Shown here in pieces: positions 56,761 through 64,000 of a stretch of 64,000 bases of DNA; positions within the stretch are counted from its first letter, which is position 1, and each line of letters opens with the position of its first letter. Source of the DNA: Glycomyces xiaoerkulensis. Its GTDB lineage: Bacteria; Actinomycetota; Actinomycetes; Mycobacteriales; Micromonosporaceae. Location of the stretch: positions 1-64,000 of the forward strand of contig NZ_PGGV01000012.1 of assembly GCF_002798405.1 (NCBI RefSeq). The letters run 5' to 3'. The notes beneath the pieces are model-generated. The model did not search any database. It was given only the letters and a program-made list of their open reading frames with translations, and was not told the DNA's origin. The position numbers and the translations under genes were made by a program.

Positions 56761-58332
56761 TCAATCCTCGGCCGGGGTGGTGGCCGCCTCCCCGTTCTGC
56801 ACCTCTTCGGCCTCGTCCGGGGCGTCGGCCGGGACGACGGTGCGGTCCAGGGTGATGTCGGATTCGCCGATCGTCCCGACCGAGATCGAGTCGTAGGCGG
56901 TGAGGTCCTTCGTTTCGGGGTCGAAGTAGAGCACGTCGAGCTCCATCTTCATCGGCGTGTCGGTGTCGAAGGTCCGCAGCCCGGCAGCACCGGTGGAGCC
57001 CTCCACCATCAGCGTCGTGCCTTCGCCGAGGTCCTGCACGGCCCGCTTGTGGGTGTGCCCGGACAGCACCAGCGGCACGGAGCCGACCAGCGGCACCGCC
57101 ATCGGCGGCTCGTGCACCAGCGCCAGGTCGGCGCCGCCGGCGGTCTCGATCGCCTCCCGCAGCCGGTCGCCGGACTGGGTGAGCATCTGCTGGGCGTAGT
57201 CGCTGGACGGCTGGCTGCCCTTGTCGGGGGTGAAGCGCGGGTCGGCCACGCCGGCGAAGTCCAGTCCGGCGATCGACCGCACCTCGCCGTCGAGGATGAC
57301 GACGTTGTCGTATGCGGCCAGCTCCGCGACCGTGGTCGCCGAGTCGTGGTTGCCCTTGACGAACACGTACGGCACCTCGATCTGGGTCACCCCGCGCGAG
57401 TAGACCTCGGCCTCCTGCTCCGAGCCCCAGTCGTTCATGTCGCCGGTGTCGGCGACCACGTCGATGTCGAACTGGTCGACCACCGACTCCATGACGTGCC
57501 AGGCCGACGGGTTGAGGTGCAGGTCCGAGACGTGCAGGACCCGGATGGCGTCGTCGCCGACCTCGAGTTGCGGCAGGTCGGTGGCCAGGGCGTAGAACGA
57601 GGAGATGTTGGTGACGAACTTCTGCAGGTTCGCCACGTACTCCTCGTAGTCCCGCGCGATGTCCTCGGCGTTGCCGACCACCGACGGCGCGTAAGCGAGC
57701 AGGCCCTCGTAGCGCGGCTGCGAGATCGACTCGACCTGGAGGGTCGAGGCGGCGTACCCCATCGTCGCCGCCGTGACCGCCAGCGACGACAGGGCGGTCA
57801 GGAGGGTGCGGCGCACGTTGCGGAACACCAGCGCCCCCACCGCCAGTCCGCACAGCGTGACCAGGGCCAGGGCCTGGACCAGGACGCGCACGACGGCGTC
57901 GGTCACCTCCGAGGCCAGGTTCTCCGAGGCGGTGGTGACGCCGTCGGGGGTGTTGATGATGACCTGCGCCTGGTCGGGGTCGACCGAGTCGAGCCGCATG
58001 CTGAGCCCGACCGGGCCCTCGTGGCTGTCGAACACGACCTTGCCGAGCGGCGGGATGGTCACGACCGTCTCGCCGTACACGTCGGGCTGGACGGTCATGG
58101 TGGTGTTGAACGGCCCGATGTCGGCCTTGGTGCCGCCGGCGAGCGCCAGCCCCCCGGCCGCCGAGGCGGCGCCGATCAGCAGGATCGCGACGGCGACGGC
58201 GAGGCGGCGCGCGAGGCGGGAGCGGCCCGCCCGCGCCGAACCGGCCCGCGTGCGGCGCCAACCGGCGCCGAGGGCGCCGCGGACTCGCCCGGCGCCCGGT
58301 GACCGAGTGGGGTCGTCGGCACGGTCGGACAT
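56761..58332 (-). CDS. Membrane-anchored metallophosphoesterase
   Basis: 523 residues. A basic N-terminus, one helix (about 42-66), an extracytoplasmic beta-rich segment, further helices near 135-190, then a calcineurin-like domain with metal motifs VLHVSDLHLN, ADTGDMND, VKGNHDS and LSGHTHKR. The C-terminus is acidic. The catalytic face is probably outside the cell; the substrate is unknown. It shares a base with the stop of the upstream sugar-dehydrogenase gene (TGATG), so the pair is one operon. Confidence 0.88.
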   Translation of the reverse strand: MSDRADDPTRSPGAGRVRGALGAGWRRTRAGSARAGRSRLARRLAVAVAILLIGAASAAGGLALAGGTKADIGPFNTTMTVQPDVYGETVVTIPPLGKVVFDSHEGPVGLSMRLDSVDPDQAQVIINTPDGVTTASENLASEVTDAVVRVLVQALALVTLCGLAVGALVFRNVRRTLLTALSSLAVTAATMGYAASTLQVESISQPRYEGLLAYAPSVVGNAEDIARDYEEYVANLQKFVTNISSFYALATDLPQLEVGDDAIRVLHVSDLHLNPSAWHVMESVVDQFDIDVVADTGDMNDWGSEQEAEVYSRGVTQIEVPYVFVKGNHDSATTVAELAAYDNVVILDGEVRSIAGLDFAGVADPRFTPDKGSQPSSDYAQQMLTQSGDRLREAIETAGGADLALVHEPPMAVPLVGSVPLVLSGHTHKRAVQDLGEGTTLMVEGSTGAAGLRTFDTDTPMKMELDVLYFDPETKDLTAYDSISVGTIGESDITLDRTVVPADAPDEAEEVQNGEAATTPAED

Positions 58333-59486
58333 CAGACTCTTCCTTCAACGGCGTAGGCGGTGGCGAAGCGGAGGATGCGGTCGTCGGACTCGTGCGCGGT
58401 GCAGCCGCGGCCGGCGACGCAGCGGTCGTCGCGGTTCGAGGTGGTCACCCACAGCATCCCGTCCGGACCCATGGCGATCGATCGTAGCCGACCGAACTGC
58501 CCGGCCAGCGCCGGTTGCGGCTCGCCGACCACCCCGCCGCCGGCCTCGAACTCGATCACCCAGAGGCGCTGGCCGCGCAGGCACGCCGTCACCAGGGTCG
58601 CCTCGGCGAACACCGCGTCGCCGCAGGAGGCCTCGAACGGCTCCCAGGTCGCGACCGGGTCGCGGTAGTCCTCGGCTCCGCCCAGGCCCTCGTACAACGG
58701 CCACCCGTAGTTCGCGCCCGGCTCGATCAGGTTGACCTCGTCGGCCAGGTCGGCGCCGAACTCGGTGGCGTACAGGTCGCCGTCCGGCGTCCAGGCCAGG
58801 CCGTGGACGTTGCGGTGGCCCATCGAGTAGACCGGCGACTCGGGGTCGGGGTTGTCCTCGGCCGGCTCGCCTTCGGTGTCGAATCGCAGGATCTTGCCGC
58901 CCAGGGACCGGTCGTCCTGGGCGCGCTCGGCGGTGCCGGCGTCGCCGGCGGCGGCCCACAGGAACCCGTCGGGGCCGAACGCGAGCGCGCCGCCGTTGCG
59001 GTCGGTTCCGGCGGGGATGCCGGTCAGGACCGGCTCGGGCTCGGACCCGGCCTCCAGGTCGATCGCGACGACCCGGTTGTCCGCCTCGGTCGTGTAGTAC
59101 GCGTACACCGTCGAGTCCTCGTCGTATTCCGGGGAGACGGCCAGGCCGAGCAGCCCGCCGTCGCCGGCGGGGTCGACGTCCTCGACGACGTAGGCCTCCT
59201 CGGGCGAGGCGGTCGAGCCGTCCGGGGACGACTCGATCGCCAGGATGCGACCGGAGTCGCGCTCGCCGACCAGGGCGGTTCCGTCGGGCAGGAAGTCCAG
59301 GCCCCAGGGAATCTCGAGGTCCTCGGCCACCACGTCCATGTACGTGGCCGGCTCCTGGGGCCGGCTCGAGGGCGTCGGCAGGTCCGGGGGCTGGCCGCCG
59401 GTCGGCTCGGGCGGTTCCCCGAACGAGCACGAGGCGAGGGTCAACGTCGCAGCGGCCGCCAGTGCCGCCGAGGTCGATCGGCGCAT
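58332..59486 (-). CDS. PQQ-dependent sugar dehydrogenase-like lipoprotein (GSDH family)
   Basis: 384 residues. Lipobox TLASCSFG near residue 20. Six-bladed propeller motifs: LEIPWGLDFLPDGTALVGER, DGGLLGLAVSPEYDEDSTVY, GHRNVHGLAWTPDGDLYATEFG and NYGWPLYEG, quoted in part. It is related to soluble glucose/sorbosone dehydrogenases. No PQQ synthesis genes are in the window, so the cofactor must come from elsewhere or activity is lost. The gene looks leaderless (TACGCT, seven bases, ATG). Confidence 0.87.
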   Translation of the reverse strand: MRRSTSAALAAAATLTLASCSFGEPPEPTGGQPPDLPTPSSRPQEPATYMDVVAEDLEIPWGLDFLPDGTALVGERDSGRILAIESSPDGSTASPEEAYVVEDVDPAGDGGLLGLAVSPEYDEDSTVYAYYTTEADNRVVAIDLEAGSEPEPVLTGIPAGTDRNGGALAFGPDGFLWAAAGDAGTAERAQDDRSLGGKILRFDTEGEPAEDNPDPESPVYSMGHRNVHGLAWTPDGDLYATEFGADLADEVNLIEPGANYGWPLYEGLGGAEDYRDPVATWEPFEASCGDAVFAEATLVTACLRGQRLWVIEFEAGGGVVGEPQPALAGQFGRLRSIAMGPDGMLWVTTSNRDDRCVAGRGCTAHESDDRILRFATAYAVEGRV

Positions 59487-59493
59487 GAGACCC

Positions 59494-59499
59494 AGCGTA
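59494..59499 (-). promoter_or_regulatory. -10 box of the sugar dehydrogenase operon (leaderless)
   Basis: TACGCT on the minus strand, seven bases before the ATG. It is the same hexamer and spacing as the arsR -10 box. Confidence 0.6.
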
Positions 59500-59544
59500 G
59501 TGCGGCCGGGCCGCGGGCGCGCCCGCCAGTGCCCCGAGGTGGAT

Positions 59545-59550
59545 TAGGCT
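59545..59550 (+). promoter_or_regulatory. -10 box of the 2-hydroxyacid dehydrogenase gene (leaderless)
   Basis: TAGGCT, seven bases, then GTG 59558. No Shine-Dalgarno sequence and no clear -35. Confidence 0.58.
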
Positions 59551-59557
59551 TTGCCCC

Positions 59558-60469
59558 GTGAAGGTATGGATCGCTCATGACGAGGGCCGCGACCTGCTCG
59601 GGGCCCTCCCGGAGGAAGTCGGGGTCGAGGTCTACGGGGGGCGGGGCGACTACCCGTCCGATCCGGCGACCGTCGAGTTCTGGGTTCCGCCGTTCCTGGC
59701 CAAGTCGAAGGTCACCACGCCCCTGAACGACATGACCGGGCTGAAGGCGATCCAGCTCCTCAGCGCGGGCGCCGAGGTCTGGGCTCCGGTCGTGCCGGAG
59801 GGGGTCGTCCTCTGCGACGCGCGCGGCGTCCACACCGGGGTGACCGCCGAGTGGGCGGTCGGCGCGATCCTGGCCTCGATGCGCGGCTTCGACCACTTCG
59901 CCCGGCAGCAGGAGCGCCACGAGTGGAAGGTCGAATGGACCACCACCGTCTGCGACAAGCGCGTCCTCGTCGTCGGCGCCGGCGACATCGGCGAACGGAC
60001 CGCCGGGGTGCTGACCGCCCTCGGCGCCGAGGTCACCAAGGTCGCCCGCCGCGCCCGCCCCGGGGTCCACCCGGTCGCCGATCTCGAGGCGCTGCTGCCG
60101 GGGGCCGACGTCGTCGTGCTCCTCCTTCCGCTGACCGAGGCCACCCGCGGCATGGTCGACGCGAAGTTCCTGGCCCGGATGAGGGACGGCGCGCTTTTGG
60201 TCAACGCCGCCCGCGGCCCGATCGTCGACACCGACGCCCTGGTCGCCGAGGTCGCCTCCGGCCGGCTGCGGTGCGCGGTGGACGTGGTCGACCCCGAGCC
60301 GCTCCCGGCCGGCCACCCGCTGTGGGACCTGGAAGGCGCGCTGGTCACCCCGCACGTCGGGGCGTCGGTCGACGGCATGATCGACCGCGCCTATGCCCCG
60401 GTGGGCCCCCAGATCCGCCGCTTCGCCGCCGGCGAGCCGCTGGAGAACGTGGTGGCCGACGGCTACTAG
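59558..60469 (+). CDS. D-isomer-specific 2-hydroxyacid dehydrogenase
   Basis: 303 residues. NAD(P)-binding motif VLVVGAGDIGERTAGVL. Catalytic Arg in LVNAARGPIVDTDAL, Glu in DVVDPEPLPAGHPLW and His in VTPHVGASVDG. It is similar to GhrA/SerA-type enzymes that reduce glyoxylate, hydroxypyruvate or related 2-oxoacids; the exact substrate is unclear. Divergent from the sugar-dehydrogenase operon with 71 bp between start codons. Confidence 0.9.
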   Translation: MKVWIAHDEGRDLLGALPEEVGVEVYGGRGDYPSDPATVEFWVPPFLAKSKVTTPLNDMTGLKAIQLLSAGAEVWAPVVPEGVVLCDARGVHTGVTAEWAVGAILASMRGFDHFARQQERHEWKVEWTTTVCDKRVLVVGAGDIGERTAGVLTALGAEVTKVARRARPGVHPVADLEALLPGADVVVLLLPLTEATRGMVDAKFLARMRDGALLVNAARGPIVDTDALVAEVASGRLRCAVDVVDPEPLPAGHPLWDLEGALVTPHVGASVDGMIDRAYAPVGPQIRRFAAGEPLENVVADGY

Positions 60470-61102
60470 TCGGCGGCCGCCGGGCCGCGCCGTGCCCGGA
60501 TGCGGCCGTACGGGGCGAGACCGATCGGCCCGAGGCGTCCGAAAGTTTCGGAGCGTGTTGCGAGAACTGCCCGCGCCGATCGGGTCACGAACGGGCGATC
60601 CCCCGTCATTCCGGGCCGCAGTGGTGGAAGTGTTTCATGATAATTAGGGCAAATGTGGTAAAATAGATCCTATGAATTAGGTCACAATACCGGAACTTTT
60701 GCGATCTTTTCGGTACTGCGCGTAAGTGGCAGGTTCTTTGAGGTTGACGGATATCAATGTGATTACTGTGATGCTGGCGTGATCGAAACTTATTCGCTAG
60801 CATTCCGTCTGCGTCCAAAACGATCAGCATCCGAACCTCTCGAAGGAGTTCAATAGGAGCCCACCCCTTCTCGTTCCCGACTGCGGCAGTGCGCAATGAC
60901 CGAGGCTTGAACGTGCCCTCGGAACTGTTGTCGCGCCCTTATCGCAGGCTGTCCAACTATCACCCGGTCAAATTCGATAAACCCACCTAATAGTTCTCGG
61001 AGCTGTTCGGATAGTCGGCCATTGTCAACTTATATTGACCCATGTGACCGGCTTTTTCTTGTAGGCCGGAAACGTAGCCGATCAACGGAGGATCGCTCAG
61101 GC
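60470..61102 (+). other. Long AT-richer intergenic region before the biosynthetic genes
   Basis: 633 bp with no supported gene. The middle (about 60630-60800) is clearly lower in GC than its surroundings. It holds a TAAAAT at 60659-60664 as a possible -10, an inverted repeat GTCAA-CTTATA-TTGAC (61024-61039) that could be an operator, and a hairpin CCGGC/GCCGG (about 61048-61069) just before the KAS III gene. A leftward 96-codon frame here (60606-60896) has no family resemblance and is left out. The low GC suggests recently gained DNA or a large regulatory region. Confidence 0.55.
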
Positions 61103-62074
61103 ATGACCGCCATCGCAGAAGTAGCAAGTCATATACCCAGTAAGTCCGAGACGATTGAACAGGTCGGCGAACAGCTCGACATCGACAAGCGGCATATCGA
61201 GCTGTTCACGCGTTTCTTCGGACTCAGAGAAGTCAGGGTAGCCCCGGAGCGGAGCTATACCGACCGCCTGGTGGATGCCGCCGGAAACCTCGGACAATTG
61301 CAGGGAAACGAATCGCGAGTTCGATATGTGCTCATCGCTCGCACCGCTCGCGACCTGTCCACGACCACCGAGGACCCCGTCCACGAAGTGGTGGAACGGC
61401 TGGGCCTGGACAACGCCATCGGATTCGCGGTCACCGAGCACGCCTGCGCCTCGGCCCTGTACGCGATCTGGATGGGAGGCTGGCTCCTGCGCGACGAGGA
61501 TCCGGACTCGCTCGCCCTGGTCCTCATGGGCGAGGTTCCCGAAATGGAGGGCTTCTACCTCCCCGGGACCGCCGTCATGGGAGACAGCACGGCGGCGTGC
61601 CTGGTCAGCGCTTCCGGGGAGCGCGACCGGCTGTGCTCCTACGCGTTCAAACTCAACCCGAGCTGCGAGCAGGCCCTGGCCGAAGCGGTCGCCGGGTACA
61701 AGTCCACCGAAGAGGCGTTCAGCCAGCACATGGGGCACGCCACCGAGGAACTCGGGAAGATCTACATCGAGGAGCTGTCCGAGGTGCTGCAGGAGGCGGC
61801 CGAGCGGTCGGGCCTGGCCCTGGAGGACATGAAGCTCATCCTGCCGCACAACGTCAACCGGATCTCCTGGCGGCGCGTCTGCAAGCGGATCGGGTTCCCC
61901 ATGGACAAGGTGATGACCGACCTCATCCCGATCACCGGGCACTGCTACACCGCCGACAGCTTCCTGAACTACGTCGAGGCCCTGCGGCAGGACTACCTCG
62001 AACCGGGCGACCACTACATGGTCGTCGGCGTCGGTACGCACGGCAGCTTCGCCTCCATGGTCTTCCAGCGGTGA
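61103..62074 (+). CDS. Ketoacyl-ACP synthase III-like enzyme of a putative biosynthetic cluster
   Basis: 323 residues from ATG 61103, with GGAGG eleven bases upstream. Thiolase fold: catalytic Cys in TEHACASALYAIW, His in ILPHNVNRISW; where FabH has the third residue Asn (GNTS) this protein has ITGHCYTADSF. It is thus a divergent KAS III-like enzyme, perhaps acyltransferase rather than decarboxylating condensing enzyme. The C-terminal glycine-rich VVGVGTHGSFASMVF is intact. It is followed after 13 bp by an ATP-grasp ligase and then a PLP decarboxylase. Confidence 0.85.
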   Translation: MTAIAEVASHIPSKSETIEQVGEQLDIDKRHIELFTRFFGLREVRVAPERSYTDRLVDAAGNLGQLQGNESRVRYVLIARTARDLSTTTEDPVHEVVERLGLDNAIGFAVTEHACASALYAIWMGGWLLRDEDPDSLALVLMGEVPEMEGFYLPGTAVMGDSTAACLVSASGERDRLCSYAFKLNPSCEQALAEAVAGYKSTEEAFSQHMGHATEELGKIYIEELSEVLQEAAERSGLALEDMKLILPHNVNRISWRRVCKRIGFPMDKVMTDLIPITGHCYTADSFLNYVEALRQDYLEPGDHYMVVGVGTHGSFASMVFQR

Positions 62075-62087
62075 GGGGCGGCCCGAC

Positions 62088-63413
62088 ATGGACGATCTGA
62101 GCCAGGTGTACCTGGGCAATTTCGACGTCGAGGAGCAATGGGCCCGCGGCGAGCCCGGACTGCCGGCACCCTCCACCCGCGGGGCCGCCGCCGTTGCGGC
62201 CGCCACCGGCGAGCTCGCCCTGCTCATCGCCGCCGAATCGGACTTGGCGGTACTCAAACACGCCCCGGAGCCGGAGATGCTCCAGCAGCTCGAACACGTG
62301 GGGCTCGCTCCGCCGCGCATCGCGGTTCCGGAGGCCATGGAACCGGAGCGTCCGGTCACCCTGGACGCGCTGGACTCGCCGGACCTGCTGGGCCGGCTGA
62401 GCGATGAGGCGACCGGAGGGGCGCGCCTCAACCCGCACGGCTACTCCGAGGACGAAGCGCGGCTGTGCGACGCCACGGGCCTCGGGATCCCGATGCGCGA
62501 TCCGGACATCGCCAAGCGCGTCAACGGCAAGGTGTTCAGCCGGCGCCTGTGCGCGGAGCTGGACATCGCCAGCCCGCCAGGATGGGAGTGCGAGACGATC
62601 GACGAGCTGACGGGCCTGGCCGACCAGGTCCGCTCGCATCTCGACGCCGGCCGGCCGGTGGGATTCAAAGCCTCCTACGGGGTCTCGGGCAAGGGCATCA
62701 TGGTCTGCGAGCACTCCGGCCGCTTCGACCAGTTGCTGCGGCTGCTCACCCGCCGCGCCGAGCGCAGCGGCGACGGCCGGATCGAGGCGGTGATCGAGTC
62801 CTGGCAGGACAAGGAGACCGACCTCAACTACCACTTCACCGTCGCCGACGACGGCACGGTGGAGTTCGACTTCGTACTCGAGGCGATCACCGAGAACGGC
62901 ACCCACCGGGGACACCGGCTGCCGGATTCGCAGCCTCGGCGGATCCGCGAGGCCCTGACCGAGTGCGCGCACCGCATCGGAGCGCGGCTCGCCGGCGAGG
63001 GCTATCGGGGTCCGGTCGGGGTCGACGCGATCATCTGCCGCGACGGCACGCTCTATCCGGTGATCGAGATCAACGCCCGCAACAACATGTCCACCTACCT
63101 GGCCGGCATCGCCACCAGGCTCGAGGCGGCCGGATCGACCGGCGTCGCGGTCCAGATCGACCTGCCGCTGACCAGGCGCGTGCCGTATCGGGAGGTCGGC
63201 GGCGCGCTCGCCGATCTCGCGCTGGACGCCGACTGGCGGCGCGGATTCCTGGTGACGTGCGCGGCCACCCTCAATGCGGCGGCGCCGTCGGCCGGCGACC
63301 GTTTCAAAGGACGGCTCCACGGCCTCGTGGCCGGACGCGACGCCGCCGACGCGGCGGAGGTGGAGCGGCAGGTGCGCAAACGACTCGGAGCGATGGGGGA
63401 AGCCAGTGTCTGA
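62088..63413 (+). CDS. ATP-grasp ligase of the putative biosynthetic cluster
   Basis: 441 residues. ATP-grasp elements: GFKASYGVSGKGIMVC (nucleotide-binding loop), AVIESWQDKETDLNYHFTV, VGVDAIICRDGTLYPVIEINARNNMS (Mg-binding Glu/Asn). The N-terminal third is a pre-ATP-grasp domain. With a BtrK-like decarboxylase next door it recalls BtrJ, which loads an amino acid onto a carrier protein in butirosin biosynthesis; that parallel is inference. GAGGGG lies upstream of ATG 62088. Confidence 0.82.
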   Translation: MDDLSQVYLGNFDVEEQWARGEPGLPAPSTRGAAAVAAATGELALLIAAESDLAVLKHAPEPEMLQQLEHVGLAPPRIAVPEAMEPERPVTLDALDSPDLLGRLSDEATGGARLNPHGYSEDEARLCDATGLGIPMRDPDIAKRVNGKVFSRRLCAELDIASPPGWECETIDELTGLADQVRSHLDAGRPVGFKASYGVSGKGIMVCEHSGRFDQLLRLLTRRAERSGDGRIEAVIESWQDKETDLNYHFTVADDGTVEFDFVLEAITENGTHRGHRLPDSQPRRIREALTECAHRIGARLAGEGYRGPVGVDAIICRDGTLYPVIEINARNNMSTYLAGIATRLEAAGSTGVAVQIDLPLTRRVPYREVGGALADLALDADWRRGFLVTCAATLNAAAPSAGDRFKGRLHGLVAGRDAADAAEVERQVRKRLGAMGEASV

Positions 63414-64000
63414 GAACCTCACTATGCAAGGGATCCCGATCGGCGACGTTGTGGCCGAACACGGATCGCCCGCCTTCGTATACGACGGCGACGCCCTCGT
63501 CGGGCAGTACCGGGGACTGCGCGAGTCGCTGCCCGAGGCCGTCGACGTGTATTACTCGCTCAAGGCGAACCCGAACATCGCGCTGTTCGCGCTCCTCGAG
63601 CGCGAAGGCGCGGGTGCCGAAGTCTCGTCGCTCACCGAGCTGCGCACCGCCCTGCGGGCCGGCACCGACCCCGGCCGCATCATCTTCCTCGGCCCGGGCA
63701 AGAGCCGAGCGGAACTCGAGGCATGCTGCGAGGCCGGCGTCCGCGCCGTGGTCGTGGAGTCGCTCGACGAGCTGGCCCGGCTCGACGGGATATCGCGGGA
63801 ACTGGGTGTGCGCCAGCCGGTGATGCTCCGGATCAACCCGGACTTCCAGGTCAAGCGCAGCGGCCTGTCCATGGGCGGCAAGGCCAGGCAGTTCGGCATC
63901 GACCAGGACCAGGTCCTCGGCGCCCGGTCCGTGCTCGCGGACCTGCGGGCGGTGCGGGTGATCGGTGTCCACGCCTATATGGGCACCCGGATCCTGGACG
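63406..64000 (+). CDS. Type III PLP-dependent decarboxylase, BtrK/LysA-like (C-terminus outside window)
   Basis: GTG 63406 overlaps the ATP-grasp stop by 8 bp. The first 198 residues are visible and remain open at the right edge. PLP Lys in VYYSLKANPN, then AEVSSLTELRTALRAG, LRINPDFQVKRSGLSMGGKA and RQFGIDQDQV, as in alanine-racemase-fold decarboxylases such as BtrK and diaminopimelate decarboxylase. The SGLSMGGKA-type segment favours the group acting on carrier-bound or modified amino acids. Confidence 0.85.
   Translation, partial: MSENLTMQGIPIGDVVAEHGSPAFVYDGDALVGQYRGLRESLPEAVDVYYSLKANPNIALFALLEREGAGAEVSSLTELRTALRAGTDPGRIIFLGPGKSRAELEACCEAGVRAVVVESLDELARLDGISRELGVRQPVMLRINPDFQVKRSGLSMGGKARQFGIDQDQVLGARSVLADLRAVRVIGVHAYMGTRILD

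Noticed and set aside
60606-60896. 96-codon leftward frame in the low-GC spacer
   Set aside because: No recognisable family or ribosome-binding site, and odd composition; more likely chance in AT-richer DNA.

Overview
This window is high-GC DNA with GTG and TTG starts, a trigger factor-clpP1-clpP2-clpX block, an actinobacterial-type LigA beside a GGDEF-EAL protein, gatCAB, and many probable leaderless genes. That points to an actinomycete (Actinomycetota). The genus cannot be fixed from the sequence alone.

Layout. 1-3880 is a mobile-element zone: an IS200/IS605 element cut by the window edge, fragments of two other transposases, a lone secreted protein, and a frameshifted IS3-family element with 31-bp terminal inverted repeats. 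It stops beside a tRNA-Gly gene (4151-4221). 4300-19050 is mostly core genome: HAD and ThuA-like genes, tig, clpP1P2, clpX, etfBA, bioY, then cysteine desulfurase-mnmA-MetE-like. A decayed stretch (about 7440-8370) lies between tig and clpP1. 19050-28600 carries a sulfotransferase, a large membrane protein, a TetR-controlled ABC exporter operon with twin operators, a lipoprotein, a GH3 (NagZ-like) enzyme and a PhoX-like protein.

28755-40910 holds ligA, a membrane GGDEF-EAL protein, an ECF sigma factor, and an uptake locus in which a soluble LytS-type kinase and a LytTR regulator lie between two sodium:solute symporters. 40921-51301 is the most accessory part. It has an erm-type rRNA methyltransferase behind a leaderless 23-codon leader peptide with an Arg-Met-Arg motif; an ArsR/P1B-ATPase metal-efflux pair; a compact operon of a 47-residue Cys-x-Pro-repeat peptide, an AAA ATPase and an APH-like kinase; and an ABC exporter pair whose two nucleotide-binding domains are degenerate in complementary ways. 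51732-60469 returns to core functions (gatCAB, mgtE behind an acidic upstream ORF, a membrane metallophosphoesterase, a PQQ-type sugar dehydrogenase lipoprotein, a 2-hydroxyacid dehydrogenase).

After a 630-bp AT-richer spacer, 61103-64000 opens what looks like a biosynthetic cluster: a KAS III-like enzyme, an ATP-grasp ligase and a BtrK-like PLP decarboxylase in overlapping or closely spaced order. It continues past the right edge.

The best candidates for something undescribed are the Cys-x-Pro peptide/ATPase/kinase operon (45591-47346), the erm leader (40884-41131) and the right-edge cluster.
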